Shown here: in pieces, positions 9,346-17,923 of the stretch
Layout: every line of letters starts with the position of its first letter
Position numbering within the stretch: position 1 is the first letter of the stretch
Source: Gammaproteobacteria bacterium
GTDB lineage: Bacteria > Pseudomonadota > Gammaproteobacteria > Steroidobacterales > Steroidobacteraceae
NCBI GenBank assembly: GCA_021773365.1
Contig: JAJFKF010000039.1
Span: forward strand, 1 to 64,000
Direction: 5' to 3'
DNA length: 64,000 nucleotides
Notes under the pieces: model-generated
The model's input: the letters and a program-made list of their open reading frames with translations, nothing else
What the model was told of the DNA's origin: nothing
The model's database searches: none
Translations under genes and position numbers: made by a program

Positions 9346-9945
9346 ATGCAAATGGATTGCAGTAATGAGGGAATGACCCCATCGCGATTTGCTGACATGC
9401 CGGATTGCGGCCAGCAATACCCCGAGCAGGGCCCGCGGGAGCTGAGGCGCCTGGAACTCGCCCTGCGGATGCTGCGCCTGCAGGCCCGCACCCGCACGGT
9501 TTGCGACTGGACGGGGTTGTCACAGCGCCGCGTGCAGGGTATCTCGCGTGAATATGCAGCCGCCAGGGGCATGCGTGCCACCGATCGCCTCCGCGGCCCC
9601 TCTCCGTCCACCCTGTCGCCCTTCTGGGAGTCCCGGCGGCTGCGTCGCGAGGCGGCGGCTTTGGCAGGCTTGTGCTGCCTGTACGGCGTCATGGGCAATG
9701 CAGCTGGATCTGACCGGTTGCGCCTGCCGGATCTGCGTCGGGGAGGGCGACTGTGCCAGGCTTACGAGACTTACCTGTCGTTGCTATCCGAGCCCCGGGT
9801 GTCGCTGGAGCATGCGGTGCTGCTGGTGCGTGCCCTGGTCCGGGGAACGGAGATCGCGCTGAGTCGCTGCGCTGATTGCCGGACTGTGGTCCTGATTGAT
9901 CGTCTCGGCGGAATCCGGGGGCATTGCACCTACTGTGCTTCCTGA
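9346..9945 (+). CDS. FlhC-like transcriptional regulator
   Basis: The 199-residue protein has the FlhC layout: N-terminal helices (RRLELALRMLRLQARTRTVCDWTGLSQRRVQGISREY), the P-S-x-L-x-FW block (86-94), CQAYETYLSLL, a helix LEHAVLLVRALVRGTEIAL, and a C-terminal zinc site C175-x2-C178 and C194-x2-C197. E. coli FlhC has the same CxxC...CxxC spacing style and uses it to hold zinc. With the divergent FlhD-like gene it may form a heteromeric regulator. ATGs at 9352 and 9373 are alternatives. Not the usual co-directional flhDC operon, so a paralogous role is likely. Confidence 0.65.
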   Translation: MQMDCSNEGMTPSRFADMPDCGQQYPEQGPRELRRLELALRMLRLQARTRTVCDWTGLSQRRVQGISREYAAARGMRATDRLRGPSPSTLSPFWESRRLRREAAALAGLCCLYGVMGNAAGSDRLRLPDLRRGGRLCQAYETYLSLLSEPRVSLEHAVLLVRALVRGTEIALSRCADCRTVVLIDRLGGIRGHCTYCAS

Positions 9946-10029
9946 CACCCCAGCGGCCCGGTTCAGCCAACGATTCCAGGGATATCCGTGTCTATAGAGC
10001 CGTACGAGATACGTATTGAGGAGACCCCG

Positions 10030-10164
10030 ATGATGGAATACGCAGTTGTTTTGCAGTTCGCGGCGGTAGCCCTGGTCCTGATTGCCGAGCTGGTCCACGA
10101 TGCGGTAGTGCAGCATCGACCGCACCACTACCAGGCTGCCGCACGCCGCTCGGCATCCCGGTAG
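10030..10164 (+). CDS. Small single-span membrane peptide (hypothetical)
   Basis: A 44-codon frame starts at a double ATG (10030/10033), preceded by GAGGAG with seven bases of spacing, one of the best ribosome-binding sites in this part of the window. The peptide MMEYAVVLQFAAVALVLIAELVHDAVV has one hydrophobic segment followed by a basic, His-rich tail. It sits between the FlhC-like gene and the HEAT-repeat gene, on the same strand. I do not recognise a family. Confidence 0.4.
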   Translation: MMEYAVVLQFAAVALVLIAELVHDAVVQHRPHHYQAAARRSASR

Positions 10165-10216
10165 CATGGGCGTTCATGGTCAATACCAGCGATAGCATGG
10201 GCAACGGAGTCCACTG

Positions 10217-11956
10217 ATGATGCTGCGCAGCGTTCTGTGCGCAGCCTTGGGGCTATCGGTTGTGTTCGCGGCCATTGCCGTGCAGGCAACCCCGCCGGGC
10301 ACGATAGTGGACCCGCCCGCCCGGGCGCTGAAGGCTCCCCAGCGTGCTCCTGAGTCACAGCTCCTGCATCCGGCGCTGCCTCCGGATTCACCGGCTGCTC
10401 TGTACATCAGGGCGCGCGAGCGGCTCAATCAGGGCGAGTATCGCGAGGCTGCGGATCTGTTCGGCAAGGTTGCCGAGCACTTTCTGCCCAAGGGTTATGC
10501 CGCCGACGCACTGTACTGGCAGGCCTTTGCGCTTTACCGGCTGGGCGAGCCCGGGGACCTGCAGCAGGCCCGTGAGCTGCTCGAACAGCAGCGTGAGCAG
10601 TTGTCGCTGACCGAGCAGCGCGTCCGTCAGGCCATGGCGCAAGGTCACGCCAGCCGTCTTCAGGCCAACAAGGAGGCTGTCGGCAAGTCTGAAGCCCTGC
10701 TCGACAGACAACGCCGCGAGTCGAGAGCGCATTTTGAACATCAGCTCAAGGAGACGGCCGCAGCCCAGGTGACGCGCACCAAGGAGCGCCAGGCTGCGCT
10801 CGTCGCCCAGCAGGAGGCCAATGAGAAGTTCCTGCTCGAGCTGCAGGAGCGCAATCGCCAGTCACTGGCCGAACTGGACGAGCGTCGCCAGACGCTGCTG
10901 GCCAGCTACGAGGCGCGTAGCCGGCAGATTCAACAGGACTTCGACAAGGAGGCGCGCCGGCGCCGCTCCGGCGAGGCGCGCGAAGCGCTGGAGAAGCAGC
11001 GCGAAGCCACGCTGCTGGCATTGGAGGAGCAGCGCCAGCAGTCACAGACCCAGCTGGAAGTGCAGCGTCAGCAGTTCCTGGATGCCTTCGCGCGGCAGCG
11101 TCGCCAGACCGAGCAGGCATTGCAGGACCAGCAGTCGCGCCTGGAGGCGGCCGCGATAGCCGGCGAAGAGGAAAGCAGGCGGTTGCTGGCCGAAATCGAA
11201 CTGCGTCACCGTCAGACGCTGCAGGCGCTGCAGGCGCTGCAGGAGAATCGCGAACACCAGCAGCAGCAGTTCGAAGAGCAGACGCGCAGCATGCGTGCCA
11301 CCTATCGCGAGCAGGTGCAACGCATGGAGCAAAGATTCGTTGAGCAGCGCGAACAGTCCCTGGCGCTCAGCCAGCGTATTGCCGGATCGCTGGCCCAGAA
11401 AGGGGATCCCGTCGCGGTACAGGCGCTGCGCGACAGCGTGGTGTGGCCCTCGCCCTGCGACGATGAGGCACAGATGCCCGCCCGGCTGGAGTCGCTGATC
11501 GCGCTGTCGAAGGTGGATCCGGCAGCGGTGCGTCCGGTGCTGAAACAGATTCTCGACCCCAAAAACAAGTGTTCGAAATCCATGCTCGAGCGAGCTGTGT
11601 TCCTGCTCAGCCTGCAGCGGGACGAACCGGCCGCACGCATGCTGGTGGCTACGGCACGTGCGCCACTTGACGAAGACCTGCGCCAGCAGGCCCTGATGTC
11701 GCTGTTGCGCAGCCGTGCGCTGCCGGCGGTTGGACAGGAACTCGTTGGTTTGTACGAGCAGCTGGAACAGCCGCGACACCGCCGACTCCTGATGACGCTC
11801 TATGCCCGCAGCCGGACGCCGGCAACGACGGCCAAGCTCATCGCCATTGCCCGCAGCGACGAGAAGAGCACGGCGGAGCATGCAATTGCACTGCTGCGCG
11901 AATCGAAAGATCCCCGCGCGCGGGAGGCATTGAAGGAGCTTTCCGGTGGCAAGTAA
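10217..11956 (+). CDS. Exported coiled-coil/HEAT-repeat protein
   Basis: A 579-residue protein with an N-terminal signal peptide (about residues 1-25). A short TPR-like stretch follows (ALYIRARERLNQGEYREAADLFGKVAEHF..ALYWQAFALYRLG), then a very long Gln/Glu/Arg-rich coiled coil (about 115-395). The C-terminal part (about 410-575) is made of HEAT-like repeats (ALMSLLRSRALPAVGQELVGLYEQ; HAIALLRESKDPRAREALKEL). It is followed at 26 bp by an ECF sigma factor and an anti-sigma candidate, so it may be the periplasmic sensor or scaffold of that regulatory unit; this is inference from gene order. The start could also be the next codon (10220). Confidence 0.7.
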   Translation: MMLRSVLCAALGLSVVFAAIAVQATPPGTIVDPPARALKAPQRAPESQLLHPALPPDSPAALYIRARERLNQGEYREAADLFGKVAEHFLPKGYAADALYWQAFALYRLGEPGDLQQARELLEQQREQLSLTEQRVRQAMAQGHASRLQANKEAVGKSEALLDRQRRESRAHFEHQLKETAAAQVTRTKERQAALVAQQEANEKFLLELQERNRQSLAELDERRQTLLASYEARSRQIQQDFDKEARRRRSGEAREALEKQREATLLALEEQRQQSQTQLEVQRQQFLDAFARQRRQTEQALQDQQSRLEAAAIAGEEESRRLLAEIELRHRQTLQALQALQENREHQQQQFEEQTRSMRATYREQVQRMEQRFVEQREQSLALSQRIAGSLAQKGDPVAVQALRDSVVWPSPCDDEAQMPARLESLIALSKVDPAAVRPVLKQILDPKNKCSKSMLERAVFLLSLQRDEPAARMLVATARAPLDEDLRQQALMSLLRSRALPAVGQELVGLYEQLEQPRHRRLLMTLYARSRTPATTAKLIAIARSDEKSTAEHAIALLRESKDPRAREALKELSGGK

Positions 11957-11982
11957 CGCGGCAGATTTTGTGCAGGAACTGA

Positions 11983-12573
11983 ATGCAGCCGGCCGCTGAG
12001 GTCGGCGGTGTGGCGATTGCTGATCAGTCCGCGCTGATTGCGCAGGTGCTTGCTGGCGACCGGCGCGCAGCGCGACGTTTTTACGACGCACACGCCGCGC
12101 GGGTCTACAGGTTGGCGTATCGACTCTGTGGCGATGCCCATCTGGCGCAGGATTTCACGCAGGAGACTTTCCTGCGAGCCTTCCGGGCGCTGGAGAATTT
12201 TCGTGGTGAAGCCTCGCTGTTTACCTGGCTGCACCGCATCGCTGTCAGCGTCACGCTGAATGGCCTGCGCAAGATCAGGCAGTTTCGTGAACATGAGGTG
12301 GCGGTCAATGACGATGATGCAATGGAAGTATTGATGCAGGACTCGGCGCGTGCGCGGCTGTCGGCCGAGGGGCCGTTCAGTGAGCAGGTGGTACAGGCAA
12401 CGGATGCGCTGCCTGAGGCGTTGCGTCTGACACTGCTGATGCACGATGTGGAAGGCTACACGCACAGCGAGATCGCGGTGATGCTGGAGATCCCGGAGGG
12501 GACCAGCAAGGCCCGGTTGTCCACCGCGCGCGCGCGGCTGCGACAGGCGCTGGCGGATTTTGAGGAGGATTGA
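11983..12573 (+). CDS. ECF-type RNA polymerase sigma factor
   Basis: The 196-residue sigma-70 family protein has region 2 (LIAQVLAGDRRAARRFYDAHAARVYRLAYRLCGDAHLAQDFTQETFLRAFRALENFRGEASLFTWLHRIA, -10 binding) and region 4 (LPEALRLTLLMHDVEGYTHSEIAVMLEIPEGTSKARLSTARARLRQAL, -35 binding). The sequence is of the RpoE/SigW kind, not FecI-like. It is 3 bp upstream of the next gene, a membrane protein placed as its anti-sigma factor. Confidence 0.92.
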   Translation: MQPAAEVGGVAIADQSALIAQVLAGDRRAARRFYDAHAARVYRLAYRLCGDAHLAQDFTQETFLRAFRALENFRGEASLFTWLHRIAVSVTLNGLRKIRQFREHEVAVNDDDAMEVLMQDSARARLSAEGPFSEQVVQATDALPEALRLTLLMHDVEGYTHSEIAVMLEIPEGTSKARLSTARARLRQALADFEED

Positions 12574-12576
12574 ATC

Positions 12577-13341
12577 ATGATGAGCAATGAAGAACTCGAA
12601 CCGCGCCTGCAGGAGGCTCTGCGCGCCTATAACAGTCCGCCGCCGCCGCCGCTGGAGAGAATGTGGCAGGCGATCGAACAAACGCACTTTGGCGCTACCG
12701 TACATACCCTGTCGGCACGCGCGCGCACCTGGTTGCCGATGAGTCTGGCCGCCGCCGCCGCGCTGGTGCTCGGCATAGCCATCGGTCACTTCGGCCCGAT
12801 GCCGGGCAGTGAACCAGAGCAGGTGGCTGATGTGCCGGAGGATCCGCCCTCGCTCACCAGTCCGGTTTCTGCAGCGACGCTTGATGGTGAGTTCCGCACG
12901 GTGGATGCCGCCTACAACATGACCGCCAACCGCTACCTGGGTCAGGCCGCAGCCTTGCTGGCGGTGCTGCCCGGCGTGGCCCGCATCGACGAGCAGGACG
13001 TGGCGCAGCAGGTGGATGCGCACTTCGCGGGCCAGGCCGGCGATCTGCTGTCGACCACCCGCATGCTGCTGGCCTCGCCTGAGATGGAAGACCCGAGGTT
13101 TCACGACCTGCTGTCGGACCTGGAACTGGTGCTGGCGCAGGTAGCCGGCCTTTCACCGACGCGTACCTCAGAGGAATTGCGGCTGATTACGGCGGCTGTG
13201 CGGCAGCACGATGTGATGTCCCGTCTGCGGCGGGCAGCGGTGAGCACTGCCGACGGCAATGCCGTGGATTTCGATGCGGCAGTTGACTCGTTCGAGCCGA
13301 ATGGGCGCGGCAAAAGGGCGGCGCTGAAGGACTCCATGTAG
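12577..13341 (+). CDS. Putative membrane anti-sigma factor
   Basis: A 254-residue protein with a short cytoplasmic N-terminus (about 50 residues), one transmembrane segment (about residues 50-68, LAAAAALVLGIAIG) and a periplasmic domain of about 185 residues. It starts 3 bp after the sigma-factor stop. No zinc-binding HxxxCxxC motif is present, so it is not a ZAS-type anti-sigma. The role rests on topology and gene order. The periplasmic part contains no motif I recognise. Confidence 0.6.
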   Translation: MMSNEELEPRLQEALRAYNSPPPPPLERMWQAIEQTHFGATVHTLSARARTWLPMSLAAAAALVLGIAIGHFGPMPGSEPEQVADVPEDPPSLTSPVSAATLDGEFRTVDAAYNMTANRYLGQAAALLAVLPGVARIDEQDVAQQVDAHFAGQAGDLLSTTRMLLASPEMEDPRFHDLLSDLELVLAQVAGLSPTRTSEELRLITAAVRQHDVMSRLRRAAVSTADGNAVDFDAAVDSFEPNGRGKRAALKDSM

Positions 13342-13485
13342 GCTTCCCGCCTGCCACGCGCCGCGTGCGTGTCCGCAGGCCCGTGAACGGCGCGTGAAGG
13401 CGTTCACAGAGCGTTTCGCTCTTGCTGGTCATTGTGGCGCGGCCTCTTTAGAGTACGCCTGCCTTCAGGCCGCATGATCACAACA

Positions 13486-14778
13486 ATGTCCAAGCAGCTC
13501 GTTGAAATCCCGGTTGACCAGCTCAGGCTGGGTTTGTACGTCTCGCGCCTGGACCGGCCGTGGATCGAATCCCCCTTCCTGTTCCAGGGATTCGAAGTTA
13601 CCACGGACGAGGAGCTTGCCCAGCTGCGTTCTCTGTGCAAGACAGTGCACGTTGAGGTCACTGCGGAAGAGGCCCGCGAGCTGGCGGAGAAAGCCCGCAC
13701 CGCCATCGGTGCAGCGTCGCCTTCCGGGCCTGAACCCGCACCTGGCGCGATCCCAGCGGTCGACCTGCTTGAGGATCTCGCCGCCAATCCTGCCGCGCGG
13801 CGTGACAAGGTACCGCTCAAGGATTCTGTACCACTGAAAACCGAGCTCACCGCGGCGCGCGCTGCGCACACCGGCGCCAAGCAGGCGGTGTCGCAGATGC
13901 TGGACCGCCTGCGTCGCGGCCGTTCGCTCGACGTGCCTCAGCTGGAAACGGTGGTCGATTCCATGGTCGAGAGCGTGCTGCGCAATCGCGAGGCCATGGG
14001 CTGGCTGGCGCGCATGAAAACCAAGGATGACTATCTCTACGGCCACTCGCTGGCCGTGTCGGTGTGGTCGCTGGCGTTCGGGCGGCACCTGGGCCTGGAT
14101 CGCGATACGCTCAAGGCCGTCGGTCTGGGCGCCATGCTGCTGGACATCGGCAAGATGCGGATTGACACCGCGTTGCTGCAGAAGCCAGAAAAACCCACCC
14201 CCGAGGAATGGAAGACGCTGCACGCGCATGTCGATCACGGCCTGGAGTTGCTGCGCGCCGCCCCCGGTGTGGATCAGCGGGTGATCAGCATGGTGGCTAC
14301 GCATCACGAGCGGTTCGACGGCTCCGGTTATCCGCGCGGGCTGAAGAGCGATGCCATACCGATGGTCGGACGCATTGCCGGAATTGTTGATTGCTACGAC
14401 GCGATGACCTCCGCGCGCAGCTACGCCAAGGCAAAGTCCACCTACGACGCGGTGCGTGAGCTGAAGCGTCTGTCAGGCGCCTGGTTTCAGGCCGAGCTGG
14501 TGGAGCTTTTTATCCAGGCCGTGGGCGTGTTTCCTACCGGTACGCTGGTGGAGCTGAACACCGGCGAAGTGGGCGTGGTAGTTGGACAGAATCGGTTTCG
14601 CCGCCTGCGCCCGGAGATCATGCTGATCCTCGACGCCGGGAAGCAGGTGCGTACGGATTTTGTGATCGTCGACCTGCAAAGCTACGACGACAAAGCTGGC
14701 ACCAGCCCTTCGCTGTGGATTACCCATGGCCTGGAGCCTGGCGCCTACGGCATCGATCCGACGGAGTACTTTCTCTGA
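13486..14778 (+). CDS. HD-GYP domain protein with DUF3391 (c-di-GMP phosphodiesterase family)
   Basis: The 430-residue cytoplasmic protein has an N-terminal DUF3391 region (IPVDQLRLGLYVSRLDRPWIESPFLFQGF) and an HD-GYP domain (about 165-350). The HHERFDGSGYP signature and the downstream helix are intact. The HD dyad is changed: HDIGK reads LDIGK, so one metal ligand is a leucine. HD-GYP proteins hydrolyse c-di-GMP using a di- or tri-iron centre; loss of this His may reduce or abolish that. ATG 13474 is an equally possible start. The frame to 13432 has no homology. The next gene is an EAL-domain protein. Confidence 0.82.
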   Translation: MSKQLVEIPVDQLRLGLYVSRLDRPWIESPFLFQGFEVTTDEELAQLRSLCKTVHVEVTAEEARELAEKARTAIGAASPSGPEPAPGAIPAVDLLEDLAANPAARRDKVPLKDSVPLKTELTAARAAHTGAKQAVSQMLDRLRRGRSLDVPQLETVVDSMVESVLRNREAMGWLARMKTKDDYLYGHSLAVSVWSLAFGRHLGLDRDTLKAVGLGAMLLDIGKMRIDTALLQKPEKPTPEEWKTLHAHVDHGLELLRAAPGVDQRVISMVATHHERFDGSGYPRGLKSDAIPMVGRIAGIVDCYDAMTSARSYAKAKSTYDAVRELKRLSGAWFQAELVELFIQAVGVFPTGTLVELNTGEVGVVVGQNRFRRLRPEIMLILDAGKQVRTDFVIVDLQSYDDKAGTSPSLWITHGLEPGAYGIDPTEYFL

Positions 14779-14826
14779 TTGCCCCGTCTCAGCCCGCCGC
14801 GCGAGTCGTGCCGTACCGGTGCATAT

Positions 14827-16071
14827 ATGGATGAGGCGCGTTACCGAACGCTTCTCACATCGCTGGAGACGTGCTTGCGCGAGGCGCAGGAAATCCGTGC
14901 GCTCCTGCTGGTGGAAGTGGCCGATATGGTCGGCCTGCAGGCGCGGCTGGGCTACGCCGCCAGCGTGGATCTGATGGCCCGCCTGGCCGGAAGTTTCTCC
15001 ACAGCCGTGCACGGACGTGGCGTGGTGCACAAGCTCGGCGACGGCAGCTTCTGCGTGCCCGTGGGCGGTTTGCGCAACCCGGGCCATGCCATGCTGGCTG
15101 CGCAGAAACTGGTGCGGGAAGCCGAGCAGACCATGAACGACATGGAATTGGCGCTCAGTCCGCAGATGCACGTGGGCATTGCGCTGTATCCGGAGCACGC
15201 CAGCGCAGCGGATGAGCTGCTGCGCAAGGCGCAACTTACTGCAGTGGCTGCCAGACGGCGTGGCGTGCGGGCCCTGCAGTTTGATGAGAGCTGCGCCGAG
15301 CAGGTTACGAAGCCGTGGGCGTTGCGCGAGGCCTTCGCCTCGGCACTTCAATCAGGCGGCCTGCAGCTGTACTACCAGCCCAAGGTGGCCATTGCCGACG
15401 GTCGGCCGGTGGGCGCGGAAGCGCTGATGCGCTGGATTCAGGAGGGGCGCACGGTGGCCACACCGGACGTGTTCATCCCGATGGCGGAAGAGTCAGGGCT
15501 CATCCACAACACTACCTGGTATGCACTGAGCGTGGCCCTGCGGGAAGCGGCCGAGTGGCCGCGGCGGGATGAACTGGGTGTAGCTGTCAATGTCACCCCG
15601 GGGATGCTGCATCACCGTGAATTCCCGGACATGGTGCGCAGTGCCGTCGCCACCTGGGGAGTGCACGAGGGCGGCCTGACGCTGGAGATTACCGAAGGCG
15701 CCATCATTGCGGACTTCGCCCAGGCCACGGCACGCCTGCGCATGCTGCGTGACCTCGGCGTGCGCATCTCCATCGACGACTTCGGAACCGGCTACTCCTC
15801 GCTCAGCTATTTCAAGAAAATTCCCGCCCATGAATTGAAGATCGACAAGTCCTTTGTGTTCGGCATGCGCCAGGACGCCGCCGACCGCCGCCTGGTGGAA
15901 ACCATTGTCACGCTGGCACGCCAGTTCGGTCTGAGCGTGGTGGCGGAGGGCGTGGAGGATGCGGAAACCCTGCAGGCACTGGCGCAGATCGGCTGCGACT
16001 ACGCACAGGGCTATCATTTTGCACCGGCGCTCGATCAGCAGCGCTTCTGCGAGTGGGTGAGCCAGCGCTAG
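14827..16071 (+). CDS. EAL-domain c-di-GMP phosphodiesterase with degenerate GGDEF
   Basis: The 414-residue protein has a GGDEF-like fold (about 1-155) whose signature is reduced to LGDGSF, so it should not synthesise c-di-GMP. A full EAL domain follows (about 165-410). Its catalytic residues are present: EALMRW, the LTLEITE glutamate, the DDFGTGYSSL metal-binding loop, LKIDKSFV and VVAEGVED. It should therefore hydrolyse c-di-GMP to pGpG. The frame opens with TTG at 14779 right after the HD-GYP stop; ATG 14827 is the first ATG and fits the domain start. Two predicted degraders side by side suggest one signalling unit. Confidence 0.85.
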   Translation: MDEARYRTLLTSLETCLREAQEIRALLLVEVADMVGLQARLGYAASVDLMARLAGSFSTAVHGRGVVHKLGDGSFCVPVGGLRNPGHAMLAAQKLVREAEQTMNDMELALSPQMHVGIALYPEHASAADELLRKAQLTAVAARRRGVRALQFDESCAEQVTKPWALREAFASALQSGGLQLYYQPKVAIADGRPVGAEALMRWIQEGRTVATPDVFIPMAEESGLIHNTTWYALSVALREAAEWPRRDELGVAVNVTPGMLHHREFPDMVRSAVATWGVHEGGLTLEITEGAIIADFAQATARLRMLRDLGVRISIDDFGTGYSSLSYFKKIPAHELKIDKSFVFGMRQDAADRRLVETIVTLARQFGLSVVAEGVEDAETLQALAQIGCDYAQGYHFAPALDQQRFCEWVSQR

Positions 16072-16145
16072 CTCGACTTCCAGGCGCGCCCGGGTCTTTC
16101 CAGCGGCCCATTTGCGTCGGCATTCGGGCATACTAGCGCGCCTCT

Positions 16146-17552
16146 ATGACCGTACGAACCCGCTTCGCTCCCAGTCCCACCGGCATGTTGCACATCGGTG
16201 GCGTGCGCACTGCGCTGTTTTGTTGGCTGTACGCACGTCGTCACGGCGGCGTCTTCATCCTGCGCGTGGAAGACACCGACCGTGAACGCTCCACTGATGA
16301 GGCGGTCCAGGTCATTCTCGATGGCATGGAATGGTTGGGGCTGAAGTCCGACGAGGGTCCCTACTACCAGACCCGGCGCATGGACCGATACCGCGCCACG
16401 CTGGAAAAGCTGCTGGCGGAGAGCAAGGCCTACCGCTGCTACTGTTCGAAGGATGAGCTGGACGAGATGCGCAAGGCGCAGATGGCGCGCAAGGAGAAGC
16501 CGCGCTACGACGGGCGCTGCCGCGAGCGCACCGAACCGCGTGCCGGCGTTGAGCCGGTCATCCGCTTCAGGAATCCGCTGGACGGTGTGGTGGAAGTGGG
16601 CGATGTGATCCACGGCCGGGTGACCTTCCAGAACCGTGAACTCGACGACCTGATCATCGCGCGCGCCGACGGCTCGCCCACCTACAACTTCTGCGTGGTG
16701 GTGGACGACATGGACATGGCCATCACGCACGTCATCCGCGGCGACGATCACCTGAACAACACCCCGCGCCAGATCAACATGCTGCAGGCGCTGGGCGCCG
16801 CGCCGCCGGCCTATGCACACCTGCCGATGATCCTGGGGCCGGACGGCGCCAAGCTGTCCAAGCGCCACGGTGCGGTCAGCGTGCTGGAGTACCGCGAGCA
16901 GGGCTATCTGCCCGAGGCGTTGCTGAATTATCTGGCGCGCCTGGGCTGGTCGCATGGTGACCAGGAAGTGTTCTCGCAGGACGAGATGACCGGTTTGTTC
17001 GACCTGGCACAGGTGAACAAGTCCGCCGCCGCGATCAATCCCGACAAGCTCAACTGGCTGAACCAGCAACACATGCTGCGTGCTGACCTGCAGCGGCTGG
17101 CCGTGGAACTGCAGGGGCAGCTGCAGCGCCTGGGTGTGCAGGCGCCGGATCTGGTGCAGTTGCAAGGCATTGTGGCCATCCAGCGGGAGCGGGCGAAGAC
17201 GCTGGTAGAGATGGCGCGCGCCAGCCGGTTCTTCTTCGCGGCGCCGGACATGTACGAAGACAAGGCGGTGGCCAAGCACATCAAGTCCGAAACGCCGGCA
17301 CTGCTGCAACAGTTCCGCGACAGGCTGCATGCGCTGACTGCCTGGGAGGCGCCAGCCATTCATCAGGCGCTGGAGGGGTTGTGCGCAGAGGCCGGCGTGG
17401 GCCTGGGCAAGCTGGCGCAGCCGGTGCGAATCGCCGTCAGTGGCGGGTCGGTATCCCCGCCGATTGATGCAACATTGGCGCTGCTCGGTCGGGAGGCCAC
17501 GCTGGCGCGTCTCGACGTGGCGCTGGCGCATTTCGGCAGCGGCGCACAGTAG
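16146..17552 (+). CDS. gltX: Glutamyl-tRNA synthetase
   Basis: A 468-residue class I aminoacyl-tRNA synthetase charging tRNA-Glu. The HIGH signature is MLHIGGVRTAL near residue 17 and the KMSKS-equivalent is KLSKRHG near residue 239. The N-terminal consensus VRTRFAPSPTG is intact, and the C-terminal anticodon-binding helices end with LARLDVALAHF. Length is normal for the family. It is followed after 55 bp by tRNA-Ala; a tRNA-Glu lies 4.4 kb downstream. Confidence 0.96.
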   Translation: MTVRTRFAPSPTGMLHIGGVRTALFCWLYARRHGGVFILRVEDTDRERSTDEAVQVILDGMEWLGLKSDEGPYYQTRRMDRYRATLEKLLAESKAYRCYCSKDELDEMRKAQMARKEKPRYDGRCRERTEPRAGVEPVIRFRNPLDGVVEVGDVIHGRVTFQNRELDDLIIARADGSPTYNFCVVVDDMDMAITHVIRGDDHLNNTPRQINMLQALGAAPPAYAHLPMILGPDGAKLSKRHGAVSVLEYREQGYLPEALLNYLARLGWSHGDQEVFSQDEMTGLFDLAQVNKSAAAINPDKLNWLNQQHMLRADLQRLAVELQGQLQRLGVQAPDLVQLQGIVAIQRERAKTLVEMARASRFFFAAPDMYEDKAVAKHIKSETPALLQQFRDRLHALTAWEAPAIHQALEGLCAEAGVGLGKLAQPVRIAVSGGSVSPPIDATLALLGREATLARLDVALAHFGSGAQ

Positions 17553-17607
17553 CGGCCGATTCAGTGGACAGCATCGGCGGGTTGCACTAGAGTCGCGCCC
17601 CCGGTAA

Positions 17608-17683
17608 GGGGCCGTAGCTCAGCTGGGAGAGCGCAACAATGGCATTGTTGAGGTCAGGGGTTCGATCCCCCTCGGCTCCACCA
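17608..17683 (+). tRNA. tRNA-Ala (anticodon GGC)
   Basis: A complete cloverleaf with encoded CCA. The acceptor stem GGGGCCG/CGGCTCC contains the G3:U70 wobble pair that identifies tRNA-Ala. The D stem is GCTC/GAGC. The anticodon stem CAACA/TGTTG holds loop ATGGCAT with anticodon GGC at 17641-17643. The T arm has AGGGG/CCCCT with TTCGATC. It reads GCC (and GCU) codons. Confidence 0.97.
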
Positions 17684-17923
17684 TCCCCCAATATAACGGT
17701 CAGTCGCCGTCACCAGTCCGCTTCCGGCCCTGCGCGATTGGATCCTCACTGCTGAGTCGCTTGTAGTACGCCTGCATCATGCCGCCGCGCTCGGCGGGAC
17801 CGGTTTGCCTTCCGGGTTACCGCTTCTTAACGGGCGGACCACGACGTTGGCGCGCGAGAATGAACTTCCGCTTGCCGGGAGCATCCGACGGCTACTGCTT
17901 CGAATCGTGAGGGCGCGAATAAC

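Noticed and set aside
17684-17923. Possible gene between tRNA-Ala and the ABC ATPase
   Set aside because: No frame with a start, ribosome-binding site and sensible composition was found; treated as intergenic.
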